A DNA stretch of 64,000 nucleotides from Hemerocallis citrina (Eukaryota; Streptophyta; Magnoliopsida; Asparagales; Asphodelaceae), in assembly GCA_017893485.1 (NCBI GenBank), contig CM030368.1, positions 171,929,004 through 171,993,003 of the forward strand. Reading direction: 5' to 3'. The notes under the pieces were generated by a model that saw only the letters and a list, made by a program, of their open reading frames with translations, did no database searches and was not told the DNA's origin. Shown here one piece after another: positions 45,567 to 57,600 of the stretch; within the stretch, counting starts at the first letter, position 1; the number at the start of each line of letters is the position of its first letter. The translations under genes were made by a program, and so were the position numbers.

Positions 45567-45975
45567 GTATCATCCTAGTTCACTCCTTTCCTACCCATGT
45601 TTTCTTTGATTCCGGTGCTACCCATTCTTTTATTTCTGCTCGATTCGTCGGTCGGCATCATTTGCCCTGTGATGATATGCCAGTTGCTTGGAATATCACC
45701 ACGGAAGCAAGTGTCATTGTTTGTTCTAAAGAATGCAAGCAGAGTCCCTTACTGATCCATAGTATGGATTTTAAGGCAAACCTTATCGTCATCAACAACT
45801 CAGGGTTTGATGTCATACTTGGAATGGATTGGTTGGGAGCTACTTATGCCGTAATTGACTGCCGAAAGAAGAAGGTGGTGTTCCGAATACAAGGTCACCA
45901 GGAATTCGAGTTCCATGCTGGCGATACACCGTTTGGGCGTGTCAAGGAGGCTGGAATGCTGAAATCAATGTGCAC
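45567..45975 (+). pseudogene. G2 aspartic protease region
   Basis: Active site [12 protein letters not shown] (about 45601-45636, catalytic Asp present) and the second motif [11 protein letters not shown] (about 45808-45840) are intact, and this part of the frame is open. It is listed as a pseudogene because the polyprotein around it is broken. It would cleave gag-pol. Confidence 0.85.
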
Positions 45976-47499
45976 TGATGGCGAAGTAGCACCTTTGATC
46001 GTACGGGATTTTCTAGATGTCTTTCCTGATGAATTTCCTGGGTTGCCACCAGACCGCGATGTGGAGTTTAGTATCGAGATCCAACCAGGTACAACACCAA
46101 TATCGAAAAGTCCCTACAGGATGGCACCCGTGGAATTGGCCGAACTGAAGGTGCAAGTTCAAGAATTACTAGATAAGGGATTTGTCAGGCCGAGTGTTTC
46201 ACCTTGGGGAGCTCTTGTGTTGTTTGTTAAGAAGAAGGATGGAAGTCGTAGGCTTTGCATCGATTATCGGGAACTAAACAACGTGACTGTGAAGAACCGG
46301 TACCCACTACCAAGGATTGACGACCTATTTGATCAACTTGGAGGTGCTTTTATTTTCTCAAAGTTGGATCTTCGTTTGGGATACCATCAAGTTAGGGTGA
46401 AGACCAGGGATATTGAGAAGACCGCATTTCGAACCCGATATGGTCATTATGAATTCCTTATAATGCCATTCGGAGTTACCATGCACCAGCTGTTTTCATG
46501 AGTTTGATGAACATGGTGTTTTCACCATTTTTGGACAAGTTCGTAGTAGTATTCATCGATGACGTCCTGGTGTATTCTCGGAATGAGGAGGAGCACGCTA
46601 AGCATCTGAGGATCGTTCTACAGACATTGAGGGAGAATCGCCTTTTTGGGAAGCTAAGTAAATGCGATTTCTGGCTGGATCGTGTTGCATTTTTAGGCCA
46701 CATCATCTCAGGAGCTGGAGTTTCAGTAGACCCAGAGAAAGTTGCTGCTGTCAAGGATTGGCCAGTACCCAAGTCAGTGTCAGAAGTTCATAGTTTTCTC
46801 GGACTAGCAGGCTATTATCGGAAGTTTGTTCAGGACTTCTCAAGGATTGCTGGACCACTGACAAAACTGACGAGGAAGGATCAGAAGTTCGTATGGGATG
46901 ATGCGAGTGGTCAGGCCTTCGAGGAGTTGAAAGATCGACTGACATCAGCACCTGTGTTAACTGTACCAGATGGTTCAGGAGGATTCGTGATTTATTGTGA
47001 TGCATCTGGTAAAGGCTTGGGAGCAGTACTGATGCAGCAAGGCAAAGTTGTTGCTTACGCATCCAGACAATTAAGGCCTCACGAGCAGAACTACCCTACT
47101 CATGATCTAGAGCTCGCATCTGTGATTTTTGTTTTGAAGCTATGGAGGCACTACTTGCTCGGTGATAGAGTTGAAATCTTCACTGACCATAAGAGCCTCA
47201 AGTATGTATTCACGCAGAAGGAGTTAAACATGAGGCAGAGGAGATGGCTGGAATTCATGGCAGACTATGACATCAACCTACAATATCACCCGGGTAAAGT
47301 GAACACGGTACCAGATGCCCTGAGTAGGAGACCAGCAGCTATGTTTCTCACTGAGCAGAAGATATTATTGGAAGAAATGAGGAGACTGAACTTGGAAGTG
47401 ATTTTTCCAGGTTCAACACAAAAGTTTATGATGTTACAGTTGCAGTCTTCATTGGTGGAGCAGATCAAAGAAGCCCAAGCAAGTGATGATCAGTTGTAG
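45976..47499 (+). pseudogene. G2 reverse transcriptase and RNase H
   Basis: RT motifs: [41 protein letters not shown], then a one-base deletion near 46480 that shifts the frame, and the catalytic FIDD at 46552-46563 with VLVYS. RNase H follows with [13 protein letters not shown], the ELASVIF stretch and [11 protein letters not shown], all intact. A TAG at 47497, probably from CAG, ends the frame just before integrase. Confidence 0.92.
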
Positions 47500-47520
47500 A
47501 AGTTCAGAAGTCAAGTCGAG

Positions 47521-48876
47521 GCAGGCTCGAGAACCGACTTGATTATTCATGCAGATGGATCACTTCGCTTCGGAGCACGATTTTGTGTACCTAAGGGAGA
47601 AGTCAGACAAGAATTGCTCGCAGAAGCCCACCATTCACCCTATTCCATTCATCCTGGAGGCACAAAGATGTATAGAGATCTGAGGCAACATTTTTGGTGG
47701 CACGGCATGAAGAGAGCAGTGGCGAAGTTTGTATCACAGTGTATGATTTGCCAGCAAGTGAAAGCAGAACATCAGAGGACCGCTGGACTGTTGCAGCCTC
47801 TTCCAATCCCGGAGTGGAAATGGGAGAACATCACCATGGACTTTGTGACGGCACTTCCGAGGAGTCCCAAGGGTCATAATGCCATTTGGGTGATCGTTGA
47901 TCGTTTAACAAAGAGCGCCCACTTCATACCTTTCAGAGTGGGTCAGTCTACAGAAAGTCTGGCCGAGAAGTACATACAAGAGATTGTATGGTTGCATGGA
48001 GTTCCCATCAGTATTGTCTCGGATAGAGATACGAGGTTTAGGTCCCAATTCTGGGAGAGCCTTCAGAGAAGTCTGGGAAGCATGTTGAATTATAGTACAG
48101 CATTCCACCCTTAGACTGATGGACAGTCTGAAAGGACTATTCAAACTCTGGAAGACATGTTGAGGTCTTGTTTTCTTCAATTTGGAGGTTCTTGGGAAGA
48201 TCATCTGCACTTGGTTGAATTCTCGTACAATAACAGTTACCAGGCAAGCCTCAAGGCAGCACCATTCGAGGCACTCTATGGTCGTAAGTGTAGATCACCA
48301 GTCTGTTGGGATGACATCGGCGAGAGAAAACTTTTGGGACCAGAGTTGATTACGAAGTCTGTGGATGCAGTGTCTCGGATTAGGAAATACCTGAAAGCAA
48401 CTCAAGAAAGGCAGAGGAAATGGGCGAACACTCACCGCAGACCCTTGCAGTTTGAGGCAGGTGTTCATGTCTTCCTCAAAGTATCACCATCAAGGGGCAT
48501 CATCCGTTTCAAAGGCGGAGGCAAGATTAGTCCCCGATTCATCGGCCCATTCGATATTATGGAACGAGTAGGCAAGGTCTCTTACAGGCTCGCGCTACCA
48601 CCGGTGTTATCAGGAGTTTATGACGTATTCCATGTTTCCCAACTCAGGAAGTATATCAGAGATGTCAACCATATCGTCGACTACTCAGAGTTATCTGTAC
48701 GTCCAGACTTATCATGTGAAGCTCAACCAATTTCTATCTTGGATAGGCGTGAGAAAGTGCTGAAGAATAAAGTCATCAAGCTTGTACGAGTCTCTTGGAA
48801 TCCTCACTCGCCGGGAGAGTCGACATGGGAGCTCGAGGAAGAAATCCAGAAGAAGTACCCCCATATCTTCGAGTAG
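47521..48876 (+). pseudogene. G2 integrase with chromodomain-like tail
   Basis: The HHCC zinc domain ([11 protein letters not shown]...CMICQQVK, about 47628-47762) and the DDE core are readable: [20 protein letters not shown], and LEDMLRS with the Glu at about 48151. A TAG at 48112 replaces the Gln of FHPQTDG. The GPY-like stretch PRFIGPFDI is at about 48535, and the C-terminal tail (DRREKVLKNKVIKLVRVSW, ESTWELEEEI) resembles chromovirus targeting domains. The stop is 36 bp downstream of the hairpin/PPT lead region. Confidence 0.92.
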
Positions 48877-48911
48877 GTGTCATGCTTTTCTATCCTATAT
48901 CTCGCCTAAGT

Positions 48912-48951
48912 AAATTTCGAGGACGAAATTTTTTTGTAAGGTGGGTAGGAT
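48912..48951 (+). promoter_or_regulatory. G2 hairpin and polypurine tract
   Basis: A perfect 8-bp stem (AAATTTCG at 48912, CGAAATTT at 48924) closes the AGGA loop. The purine-rich AAGGTGGGTAGGAT (48938-48951) then abuts the 3' LTR and is the likely plus-strand primer. Confidence 0.85.
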
Positions 48952-51706
48952 TGTAACTCCCTGTTCCAGTTGTACTTATTTATTACGTGAATTTTTGTAC
49001 TTCAATTTTCATATCAGTTTTATTTTTCTCTTTGGACTCTTTATCTAAAGCCAGAATATTTTTCTGATCAATTCTATAATTTTGTGATTTTTCGACCGGA
49101 GTTTAAATACAAATTTTAAACCCCGATTAATCCTAATCCTAATCCTAATCCTGCCTAACCCTACACCTTATTTTCTCCCTCCCTATTTCACCATTTCTGC
49201 ATACGCCACCCCCCCCCCCCTCATTTTCTCCTTCTACGCCTAACTCTCATTTTTCCACACATCCTTTGATTTTTCTACACCCCTCCTATCCCTTCCTTTC
49301 TATATATACACACACACACACATGCAGAGCTCCTACCTCTTTCTCTTCTCTTATCTACATTCTTCATTCCCTTCTTCTCTTCCTCTGCCTTCTTCACACC
49401 CTCTGTCTTCTTCACACCCGAGATCTCAAGCAATACCCGAGCTCCATATTACCTTCCACCTTCGAGCCAACGACTCCACTTCTACGATCCTGTGAACCCC
49501 GAAAAACAACCCGACGCCGCGCCACCTTGTTGTTGTCGTCGCTCACCATTGCTACCGTTAGCTACCGTCTTGCCGCCATTCTTACCGCCATTGTACCGCC
49601 GTCCGTTGCCGACGTCACTTCTTTCCGTGGTTAACACCACCACTGAAATCATCACGTTATAAGGCAAGTACCTTGTACACTATTTTTATTCTCGTACAAG
49701 CATTTTTCTTTGACTTGTGGCAAGTAGTCTAGTGATCATCATATTTTATTGTCAAACTCTGTTCTAGTTACTTGTTCCATGCTATATCAACTCAAGAGTG
49801 AACCGTTAACACATTTCGAATCGTGTTATCGAATATCGAATATTCAACCTTACTATCTCTAAAATTTCTTGACCTTGCACTGAGAATTCAACCATGTTCC
49901 CAATACTGGATTGAAGGTTTTCTACGTGGAAATCGTAGCGCATCGAGTCCCGAATCCAGAACATCTGACGGTTTCTCAATTGGATGTATAGATTGTGAGA
50001 TATCGCGATTTTAGTATTGTCATATTGCGAATTTCTGAACCTGTACGGGATTACTAACCGGTATCTCGTACTGAGAATTTGACCATGTTTCCGATACTGG
50101 ATCGAAAATCTTTCTATATCAAAATCGCATCCCTTCGAGTCTAGATATCCGAAACATCCTACAGTTTCTCAATCGGATGTATAGATTGTGAGATATCACA
50201 GTTTTAGTATTGTGACTCCGAATTTTCAGAATGCGCGTGAAACATCGAAACCAGCGAAGAATGAATTTGTATGCATAGCTACTGTCTTTAGAATGTATCG
50301 TGTGAATATGCGTTGGAACCGGAAGAGAGTCTACTTTCTAGAATCTCTGACGGAATTGGATTTGCTTTTCTGTAACAACGGAAAAGTGAATTTGAATGCA
50401 GATATGTCAAGTTGTCTAAAAATTCATCTATACATTTTTGCATATAAACCCGTTATTTTTTTATATTTAATGAACTGAATGTATTATTGTTCTTGTAATA
50501 ATAACTTGCATAGATATAATAGGTTGATAGAATGTATTTTATACCACTTGATAATTCTATAATAACTACTCTCGATACATATACTCGTTTTACGTCTCAT
50601 GATTACTGTCCTTGATATTTTTCTTGACTAAACTATTTGATTATACTGTTCCACTAGTCGTACCAATTGCATATTCATAATTAATTATAAAAGAATAACA
50701 AACCGGGATTATAAGGGTACGACTTAATAGTGGACAATATAGGGGAGTATACTCGGAAGGGGGCCCGTGTTTCCCGAAATAGTGATTCTTGATTCTTGAT
50801 TCTTGATTACACAATTCTTGATTACATAATTCTCGATTACATGATTCATGATTACATGTCTTAATACTATCACTGGAAGATCCGAGTACATAATCCTATA
50901 GAATTCACTACTTAAGTCTAAACGTCACATGATTGATATGCACCGAACTTGTGGTATGGGACACAGGATTGCGTGCATTAGATAAGTTAATAAAACAGAT
51001 AAACTTGAGATCTTCACTAAGCATGATTCTTGATTACATGACTCTTGATTGTTGATTACATGACTCTTGATTACATGACTCTCGATCCTTGATTACATGA
51101 TTATCGATTAACTGAGCCTAGGTTATCAATTGCTTATATCTTGAAGTCTAGAATACACTAGTTACCGTTATTACTTACATGATCATATTGTCCTAGTTCA
51201 TTGCTTACTTTCAAATTGTATTTGTACTTCTACTTCTTGTTTCTTCCATGTTATATCTTGTTATATTACCCCTTTTTCTGCTTGTTGCTACTTGCTGCCC
51301 GAAACTTGCTCTAACGGGAACTTTTCTATTTTTCTTTGAGTTAATAATTATACAGGTACTGATGGACCCGACGAGCAGACTCTCTAGACGATCGTTGCTA
51401 CTTCCTTACTACTTCATGTTGTTTTTCTTTCAGTCGCTATTTTATCTAGTTGTTATAGCGAACTGCTTATCATATTATTTTAATTTTGGCACCTTGTACT
51501 CCCTGGCATCTTGACCCGATATTGATGTATTATCCAAATGATGGTTATTCTATTTTCAGCTCATGTGATTATTATATCTGCCTGCGTGAATGTGTTATAA
51601 AGATCTTGTTGAGCTTATAATTGTACAGCTTATGGATGATGTATATCATTCGCTGGTCCTCAGTTGCGTGCCTGTATTTCCGTATAGTGGGAAGCAGGGC
51701 GTGACA
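48952..51706 (+). repeat. G2 3' LTR (2755 bp)
   Basis: Nearly the same sequence as the 5' LTR. Differences include a shorter CCTAAT array (49126-49152), TATATATA at 49301-49308 where the 5' copy has lost it, and a shorter TTGATTACATGA repeat (51020-51100). Candidate intron 49664-51355; conserved block 50702-50776. Confidence 0.96.
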
Positions 51707-51711
51707 TGCAC

Positions 51712-52137
51712 TAAGGGCGTTTTTTCTTGTTTTCTCTACTTTTCCCTTTTTATAAATTTTTTTTAAGCAGACTTTGAAGACGAGGTACCTGCTGGGATTG
51801 GTGAGCAGAAACTTTAGCTTTCAAGTGGAGGCAGGATTTGTTTAGATTAATTGTTTTTCTTGAATTATTTATTCTTGCTACTTAAGACTTGTAACGGGCT
51901 ACATTCCCGAGTTTCACATTTGATCCAGACTTAAAAACTATGTGGACATTATTATTTGTTTTCAATTGTTTTCTGTTTCTTAATAAATTATTCATGCATG
52001 CTTGGTTGTATATATATTCGTGATATTCTTGTTGTGATGCTGAGTCGATCCTACAGCTTATGGATGATGTTAAAATTATTCGCTGGGCTTCGTCACGCGC
52101 TCGTATTCCATGTTTTTTTGGGAAGCAGGGCGTGACA
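51712..52137 (+). repeat. N1 5' LTR, second part
   Basis: Continues the LTR broken at 41411 and matches 57526-57947. It contains the acceptor-like TTTTTTTTAAGCAG ending at 51770 and ends GTGACA before the N1 primer-binding site. Confidence 0.95.
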
Positions 52138-52147
52138 AGGTTTTTAG

Positions 52148-52159
52148 TGGTATCAGAGC
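52148..52159 (+). promoter_or_regulatory. N1 primer-binding site, tRNA-iMet
   Basis: TGGTATCAGAGC, 10 nt after the LTR end and in the same AGGTTTTTAG context as in G2, which supports a shared origin. Confidence 0.95.
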
Positions 52160-52399
52160 TCAGGTTTGGCTAATGTATTAGTTTGACTAATACATTAGAC
52201 ATGCTTGACTCAGTCAGGATTAACTCAACATTAAACAGGCTATGCAACCACATGAATAATTTGATAATCAACTTGATCTGGACACAAGTCTTATCCCATT
52301 CATTTTGATCCCTTCATACTCAATTCTTTGATTCATTGCTTCCTTCCATCTCTTACAGTCATCCTGATTTGTTGATTCCTTATTGGGTACAATTCATTC

Positions 52400-52475
52400 T
52401 TTCCGTACCCATATTATTTTGATTCCGGTGCAAGCGATCTCTTATTTTCTGCTTGCCTCGTTAATTCCTTCTTAT
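52400..52475 (+). pseudogene. N1 protease relic 1
   Basis: A short open stretch reads YYFDSGASDLLFSACLV, clearly the DSGA active-site segment of a gypsy protease like that of G2 ([16 protein letters not shown]). Nothing before or after continues the domain. Confidence 0.65.
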
Positions 52476-52699
52476 TTCAACTCGTGTGTCGTTCATTGGT
52501 TTCCCTGCCTTGCATTCATTTTTATTTGTTGATTCATATTGAGTATCATGTTGGAAAATTTTCCCTGCTATATTCTCTTCAATTCCGATCTTGCCCCTCG
52601 TCCTTCTTCCTTCGTATTCAATTCCTTTTTGTCCCTTCTAGTCATCCTCCTCTTTATTAGGCATAGATTCATTTTTCTCCTACCTATTTTCCTCATTAT

Positions 52700-53200
52700 A
52701 TTTATTTATTTATTTATTTATTTACTTTTCCCGAATACTTTCTATATTTCGCTTGTTATTTGTTATATTTATTTTGGATTTTCTATAAGGATGTTTCTCA
52801 ACAAAGATTATGCTATTTCGAATGATGGTGTATTTCTAATTTCACTTTTCATTTTTGATCGACTATATATTTCTACTGGATTATTTTGATAAGACAAATT
52901 CTCATTTTGTTGTATAATGCTATTATTACTACTATTATTATTGTTGCTATTATTTTCATTATCATTGCTAGTATTATTATTGTTGTTACTACCATTGATA
53001 TTCTTATTGTTGTTTCACTATTTTATTATTATTGTTATCATTCTTTTTGCGATTACTGATATTATTATTGTTATGATCAATGTTATTATCATTGTTACTC
53101 TTATTGTTATTAGTATCGATATTTTGTTATTATTATTGTTATTGGTATTATTATTTTTATATTACTATTACTATTATTATTATTTTGTTTTGAGCCCGAA
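52700..53200 (+). repeat. LTR-like piece (N2-type U3) inside N1, ending in ATT repeats
   Basis: 52730-52915 follows the same order as 58290-58520 in the N2 LTR: GAATACTTTCTATATTT, TTTTGGATTTTCTAT, ATTTCGAATGATGGTGTAT, TTTTGTTGTATAATGC, then ATT-type repeats. By eye this is an N2-family U3 segment carried inside N1. It is diverged and has no LTR ends. Confidence 0.6.
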
Positions 53201-53238
53201 CATGCTCAATTTTTTATACATTTCACCATTTCGGTGCA

Positions 53239-53395
53239 ACCTAATGTCGAGATGGCAAATATGCAACTCGATGTCAATGGAGGCAAATTGCAACTGGATA
53301 TCGGTGAGGCAAAATGTGCAGCCGAATATCCGGACGGCAACCTACAACCTGATGTCGTGAAGGTAGACATGCAACTTGATGTTAGGGAGACAAGA
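53239..53395 (+). repeat. Degenerate 33-bp-type minisatellite in N1
   Basis: Repeated ATGCAACTCGATGTC-like units. In one open frame they read as 9-12 residue repeats (MQLDVNGGK, LQLDIGEAK, LQPDVVKVD, MQLDVRETR). There is no ATG in that frame. Confidence 0.6.
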
Positions 53396-53459
53396 TTTTC
53401 TTCCTATTACTAATTGATATTTCAAGACTCGTTACTTATATAATGAAACTGATGGTAAA

Positions 53460-54075
53460 GGAATATTTTCATTATTATTGGTATTATTATTATTATTGCC
53501 ATTTCAATTGATGTTAATATTATTCTTTCGTTACCTTTAGTACTCTTATTATTTTATTATTATTATTATTATTATTATTGTTACTTTATTGATATTATTG
53601 TTATTAATGCTATTATCATTATTATTATTATCATTATTGATATTATTTTTAATGTTATCATTATTTTTATTATTGCATTATTTTCATGAATGTGTTGAAT
53701 TCTATTTGTCATGTATGTATTATCATTATTATTAGTATTGTTGATATTTTTATTTTATTATATTATTATTACCTGTACGGTTATGATGATTTTGATTATT
53801 GTTATTATTATTTGTTTTTATTATTTTATTATCATGGTTTTGATTACTTATATCATTATTGTTATTTTTTTTTTATGTTATTGTATTTATTAATACCATT
53901 TTTATTATTATTGTTGATATTATTTTAATTTATCGTTGTTATTATTATATTACTATAAATAAGTATTCTTATCATTATTGTTACCATAAATATTTTTATT
54001 ATTGTTATTACTATTCTTTCACTATCGATTTTATTCTTAACATTTGTTGTTATTATTATTCCTGTTAAAGTCATT
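53460..54075 (+). repeat. ATT-rich imperfect microsatellite
   Basis: Long runs of ATT, GTT and ATC triplets with interruptions. ORFs through it are low-complexity artefacts. Confidence 0.9.
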
Positions 54076-54164
54076 AGTTTTGATATATACTATATATTTT
54101 GATTATTTGAATTGAAGCTCAATTTTATATTATTTTGCATTATTGTTTATATCTATCTTGAACC

Positions 54165-54300
54165 CATACTCCCTTTGATCCTGGTGTCTCATTCTTTTCC
54201 TTCTTGATCGGATCGTCGCTTGGTGTCACGTGGTCTACAACGACATGTCTGGAGCTTGGAACGTCACCATCAGAGTGGCACAGCAGAAGCGTGGTGGGCC
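54165..54300 (+). pseudogene. N1 protease relic 2
   Basis: A stretch reading DRIVAWCHVVYNDMSGAWNVTIRVA corresponds in order to the G2 protease stretch around 45640-45700 ([19 protein letters not shown]). It is preceded by CTTTGATCCTGGTGTCTC, a decayed DSGA-like site. It lies about 350 bp before the polypurine tract, so RT and integrase are missing from this side. Confidence 0.55.
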
Positions 54301-54639
54301 CATAACCCGCAGGTCCCAGGATCCCCTCGTTGCGACTAGTTCTTTGTATTGTTGCCTCCCTCTGTTCCTGGAATCCATCTCCATCCGTTGATTCCCTGAA
54401 TGGTTAGATTCTCCCGGTCCTTTCTCTCTCTGGTTCTGATTCTACCTACTCCGTATCTTGCTTTATTATCTTGTGTTGTTTTTTTATACCGTCTATTCTC
54501 TTTCATGCATTCCATTTGACATCGTTGCTATCCACTCCCTTCTTATTTTGGTGTTACTACCAAGTTGACTTTTCTTTGGGTCCTTTGTTTGTTACCCTCC
54601 CCTAAGTTGCTTTTACCCTATCCTGTGTACCGCCTAAGC

Positions 54640-54680
54640 AAATTTCGAGGACGAAATTTTTATGTAAGGTGGGTAGGATT
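54640..54680 (+). promoter_or_regulatory. N1 hairpin and polypurine tract
   Basis: Stem AAATTTCG (54640) and CGAAATTT (54652) with loop AGGA, then AAGGTGGGTAGGATT up to the LTR start at 54681. Confidence 0.85.
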
Positions 54681-57600
54681 TGTAACTCCTGTTTCCCGTG
54701 ACTGTAATTTTTCTACTATATTTTTCATTCCATATATTCTCGTATTCAAATGGTGATCCTGTATTTTGTTTCTGTTCGAATAAAATCACTATTTTGTTTC
54801 GACTCAATTTTTGGTCATTTTATATAATTCAATTGTATGTACTCTTTGTGTCGTTCTTCAAGAAGAATGAGTTGTTCTATGTCATTCATCTCTTTATTCC
54901 CCATTTTAATACATTTTGACCAATTCTTCAGTGGGATCCCACTCAAAACGGATACCCTATTACCCAAAACCCGAAAACCCTAACTATATAACCCTACCCT
55001 AACCCTAACCCCTACCCTAATCTACTGTGCAAACCCTAACTAACCCGCCGCTACCCTCTCGCTCCGATCGTTTCCCCCACCATCACCTTCGACCCTCCAT
55101 CGCCTTCGTCACCACCACCACAACATCCAACCATCACCCCGTCGTCCACCACCACACCGCCATCACCATTTGCCATCGAACCCAACCTCCAAAATCCATT
55201 TCGCCATCTCCGACCACTACACCATCCCCTCACCCTCTCATCCTCATCGCCTCGCCATCGCCTCCTCGATCCGACCTCCGTCCACGCCGCCAACACCCCC
55301 TAACCATTTCCTTCGCTCCTTCCCTGTTTCAAAACCCACAAACAGGATCGCTGCGCATCGCTCCTCGACGTCATGCCGCCTTAGTCGTCGCCGCCCCGTC
55401 ACCGCCGTGCTACCCTATCACCGTGTCGCTCCTCGATGTAGCGCCGCCGTCGAAGACCGCCGTCACACCTTCCCTCTCTCTCGCACTCTGTTTCTTCGAA
55501 GAAGAGAACGAAGAAGAAGAATAACGGGATTGGCGGGATTAAATCTCGACCATAGGATCGCGCCAAGATTCGTGCCACTCAGCCTGATATGATCGCTGTC
55601 CCATGTTCACCCACAGCAGATCCGAAGACGTCGTTCCGTGTTCTGGCCAGATCCGCTGCATTGGAGTGATCTGATTTGCTGCGTTCGATGTTCGCTGTTT
55701 TGCAGCGTCGGATCGAGGTTGCCGTTCGCTGTTTTGGGACGGATCTGGTGCGGGGAAATTCACTCTACGGTTGATTTTCGCACGTGCTTCACACGTGCTT
55801 TTGGGAGACTTCGTTCGGGAATTTTCAATCCCATTTTCTTCAACAATCGGATCTAATCATCGTCAATCAAGGCAAGTATTCATCTTGTACATATTTTTGT
55901 TCTAGTACATGCATTCCTTGAAAATACTACAAATAGTTAGAAATTGTGACTCCTTCTTGACTGTCGTTGTTGATCAAATATTACACTTACTCAATTTCAT
56001 TATCTTAAGAGTCACAATAATTTCATTGTATTATATTACAACTATTTGGACTCATTTTATCCCCTGAACACATGAACACATGAATTAAGAAGTCCTAGAT
56101 TTGTAGATGTGAGTTATATTTTGTATGTGATGAACTTGCACTCTTTTGAGTTGAAAAATAAAATATTACTTGCTGTTTTGATGACCATTACCCCGTATTT
56201 ATATCACACATTAACCTAGACGCCTAATAACAAATTTCATGTAATCTATACTAGTAAGATATTCCTATATGTTGCTGTTCTAAATCTTGTTATACTATTT
56301 TGACCCCTTTATCATCAGAATCTGAACCCGAGCCCTGAACAGTAAATATAGCTCTAGATGTCTAGATGTCGATAGCCTCCAGAATTTTCGAATTCCGACT
56401 TGTAGTCTAGGAGTAATTGCAGTTTTACTGCAGCTGTGTCGGTAGACGCAGATTCGCAAAACTACTGCACACTTTTACTTTGCGAATTAATTTAACTATG
56501 TTAACAGTAAGAGTTTGAATCGAAATTTTATATGTTGTTGCTGGAAACCCTAGAGAACCTCTCCAAATTTTTCTTAGAATTAATTAACATTATTTCAATA
56601 CTATTTCACATGTATAAAAACAAATACACAAATTCTGCCTGAACACATTAACTATGTAATTCGCTGGACATATGTTCCCACAACTTTCTCGTACCTTGTT
56701 TCACACTCCTGCATGCTTGCTTGATAATTAATAAAAGTAACAAGTCGGGGTTTAAGGGAAAGACCATAGTGGTGGACAATATAGGTAAGTGTACTCGGAA
56801 GGGGGCCGATGTTTCCCATAATGTTATGTTAAATGGAACTAAGTGCCACGTCATGGGTGACGGGGACCACCTCTAGAGTCTACGGGGGCCACCTCTAGAG
56901 CCCATTATATGATTACATGATATATATTTGAGATCATATGGAACTAAGTGCCACGTCATGGTGACGGGGGCCACCTCTAGAGCCCATGGTTTGATCACTT
57001 GCTTAATACTTGATACCTGAGTACGCCGCCCTATAGACTCCATTACTAGGCCTAAATGAAATTGTATTGACTGTAGCAACCATGTAGTCAAAGTATGGAT
57101 GCATGAAGTGCTACCTACATAGTAATCACCACAAGACTTGGACATGAAACCTGAACTCGACACATGACTACTTGATACTTGATGATATGATACATGAAAC
57201 ATGATACATGAGACTTGGAACATGAAACTTGAACTTGATACATGTTACCTGATATTTGACAACTTGTTACTTGAGACTTGGCACTTGAATATAATACTTG
57301 ACACTAGACTTGAGACTTGTCACTTGATGTTAGATACCCTACAGGTTCACTTGTCACTTGCTTCACCATTTGCATTGGTTGTCCAGCCTGTTTACTAAGA
57401 TGTCCCTCTTGCTAGTTAGTTCTTGGTTTTCCACTACTTATTGAATCCCTGTTACATTCTTGATTCCAATTCTTATCCCCCATTACTTATACTCGTTTTT
57501 ACTATTTGTGGCCCTAACTTGCACTAAGGGCGTTTTCTCTTGTTTTCTCTACTTTTTCCTTTTTATATTTTTTTATGCAGACTTTGGAGACGAGCTACCT

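Larger units (their letters stand above)
41412..51706 (+). mobile_element. Ty3/gypsy element G2, complete structure (10.3 kb)
   Basis: LTRs 41412-44224 and 48952-51706, PBS 44234, gag-pol 44346-48876, polypurine tract 48938 and a perfect 5-bp TSD. Polyprotein motifs and the C-terminal chromodomain-like tail suggest the Tekay/Del group of chromoviruses (inference). It sits inside the 5' LTR of N1 and is therefore younger than N1. A solo LTR of the same family is at 31489. Five lesions (three stops, two one-base deletions) keep it from coding as it stands. Confidence 0.96.

Noticed and set aside
52917..53360. 147-codon Leu/Ile-rich ORF resembling a membrane protein
   Set aside because: Translation of ATT/CTATT microsatellite; leucine and isoleucine runs are a composition artefact.
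55027..55524. 165-codon Pro/His-rich frame in the N1 LTR leader
   Set aside because: It has no ATG at its start, its 5' LTR counterpart is frameshifted, and the composition follows CpG- and C-rich leader sequence.
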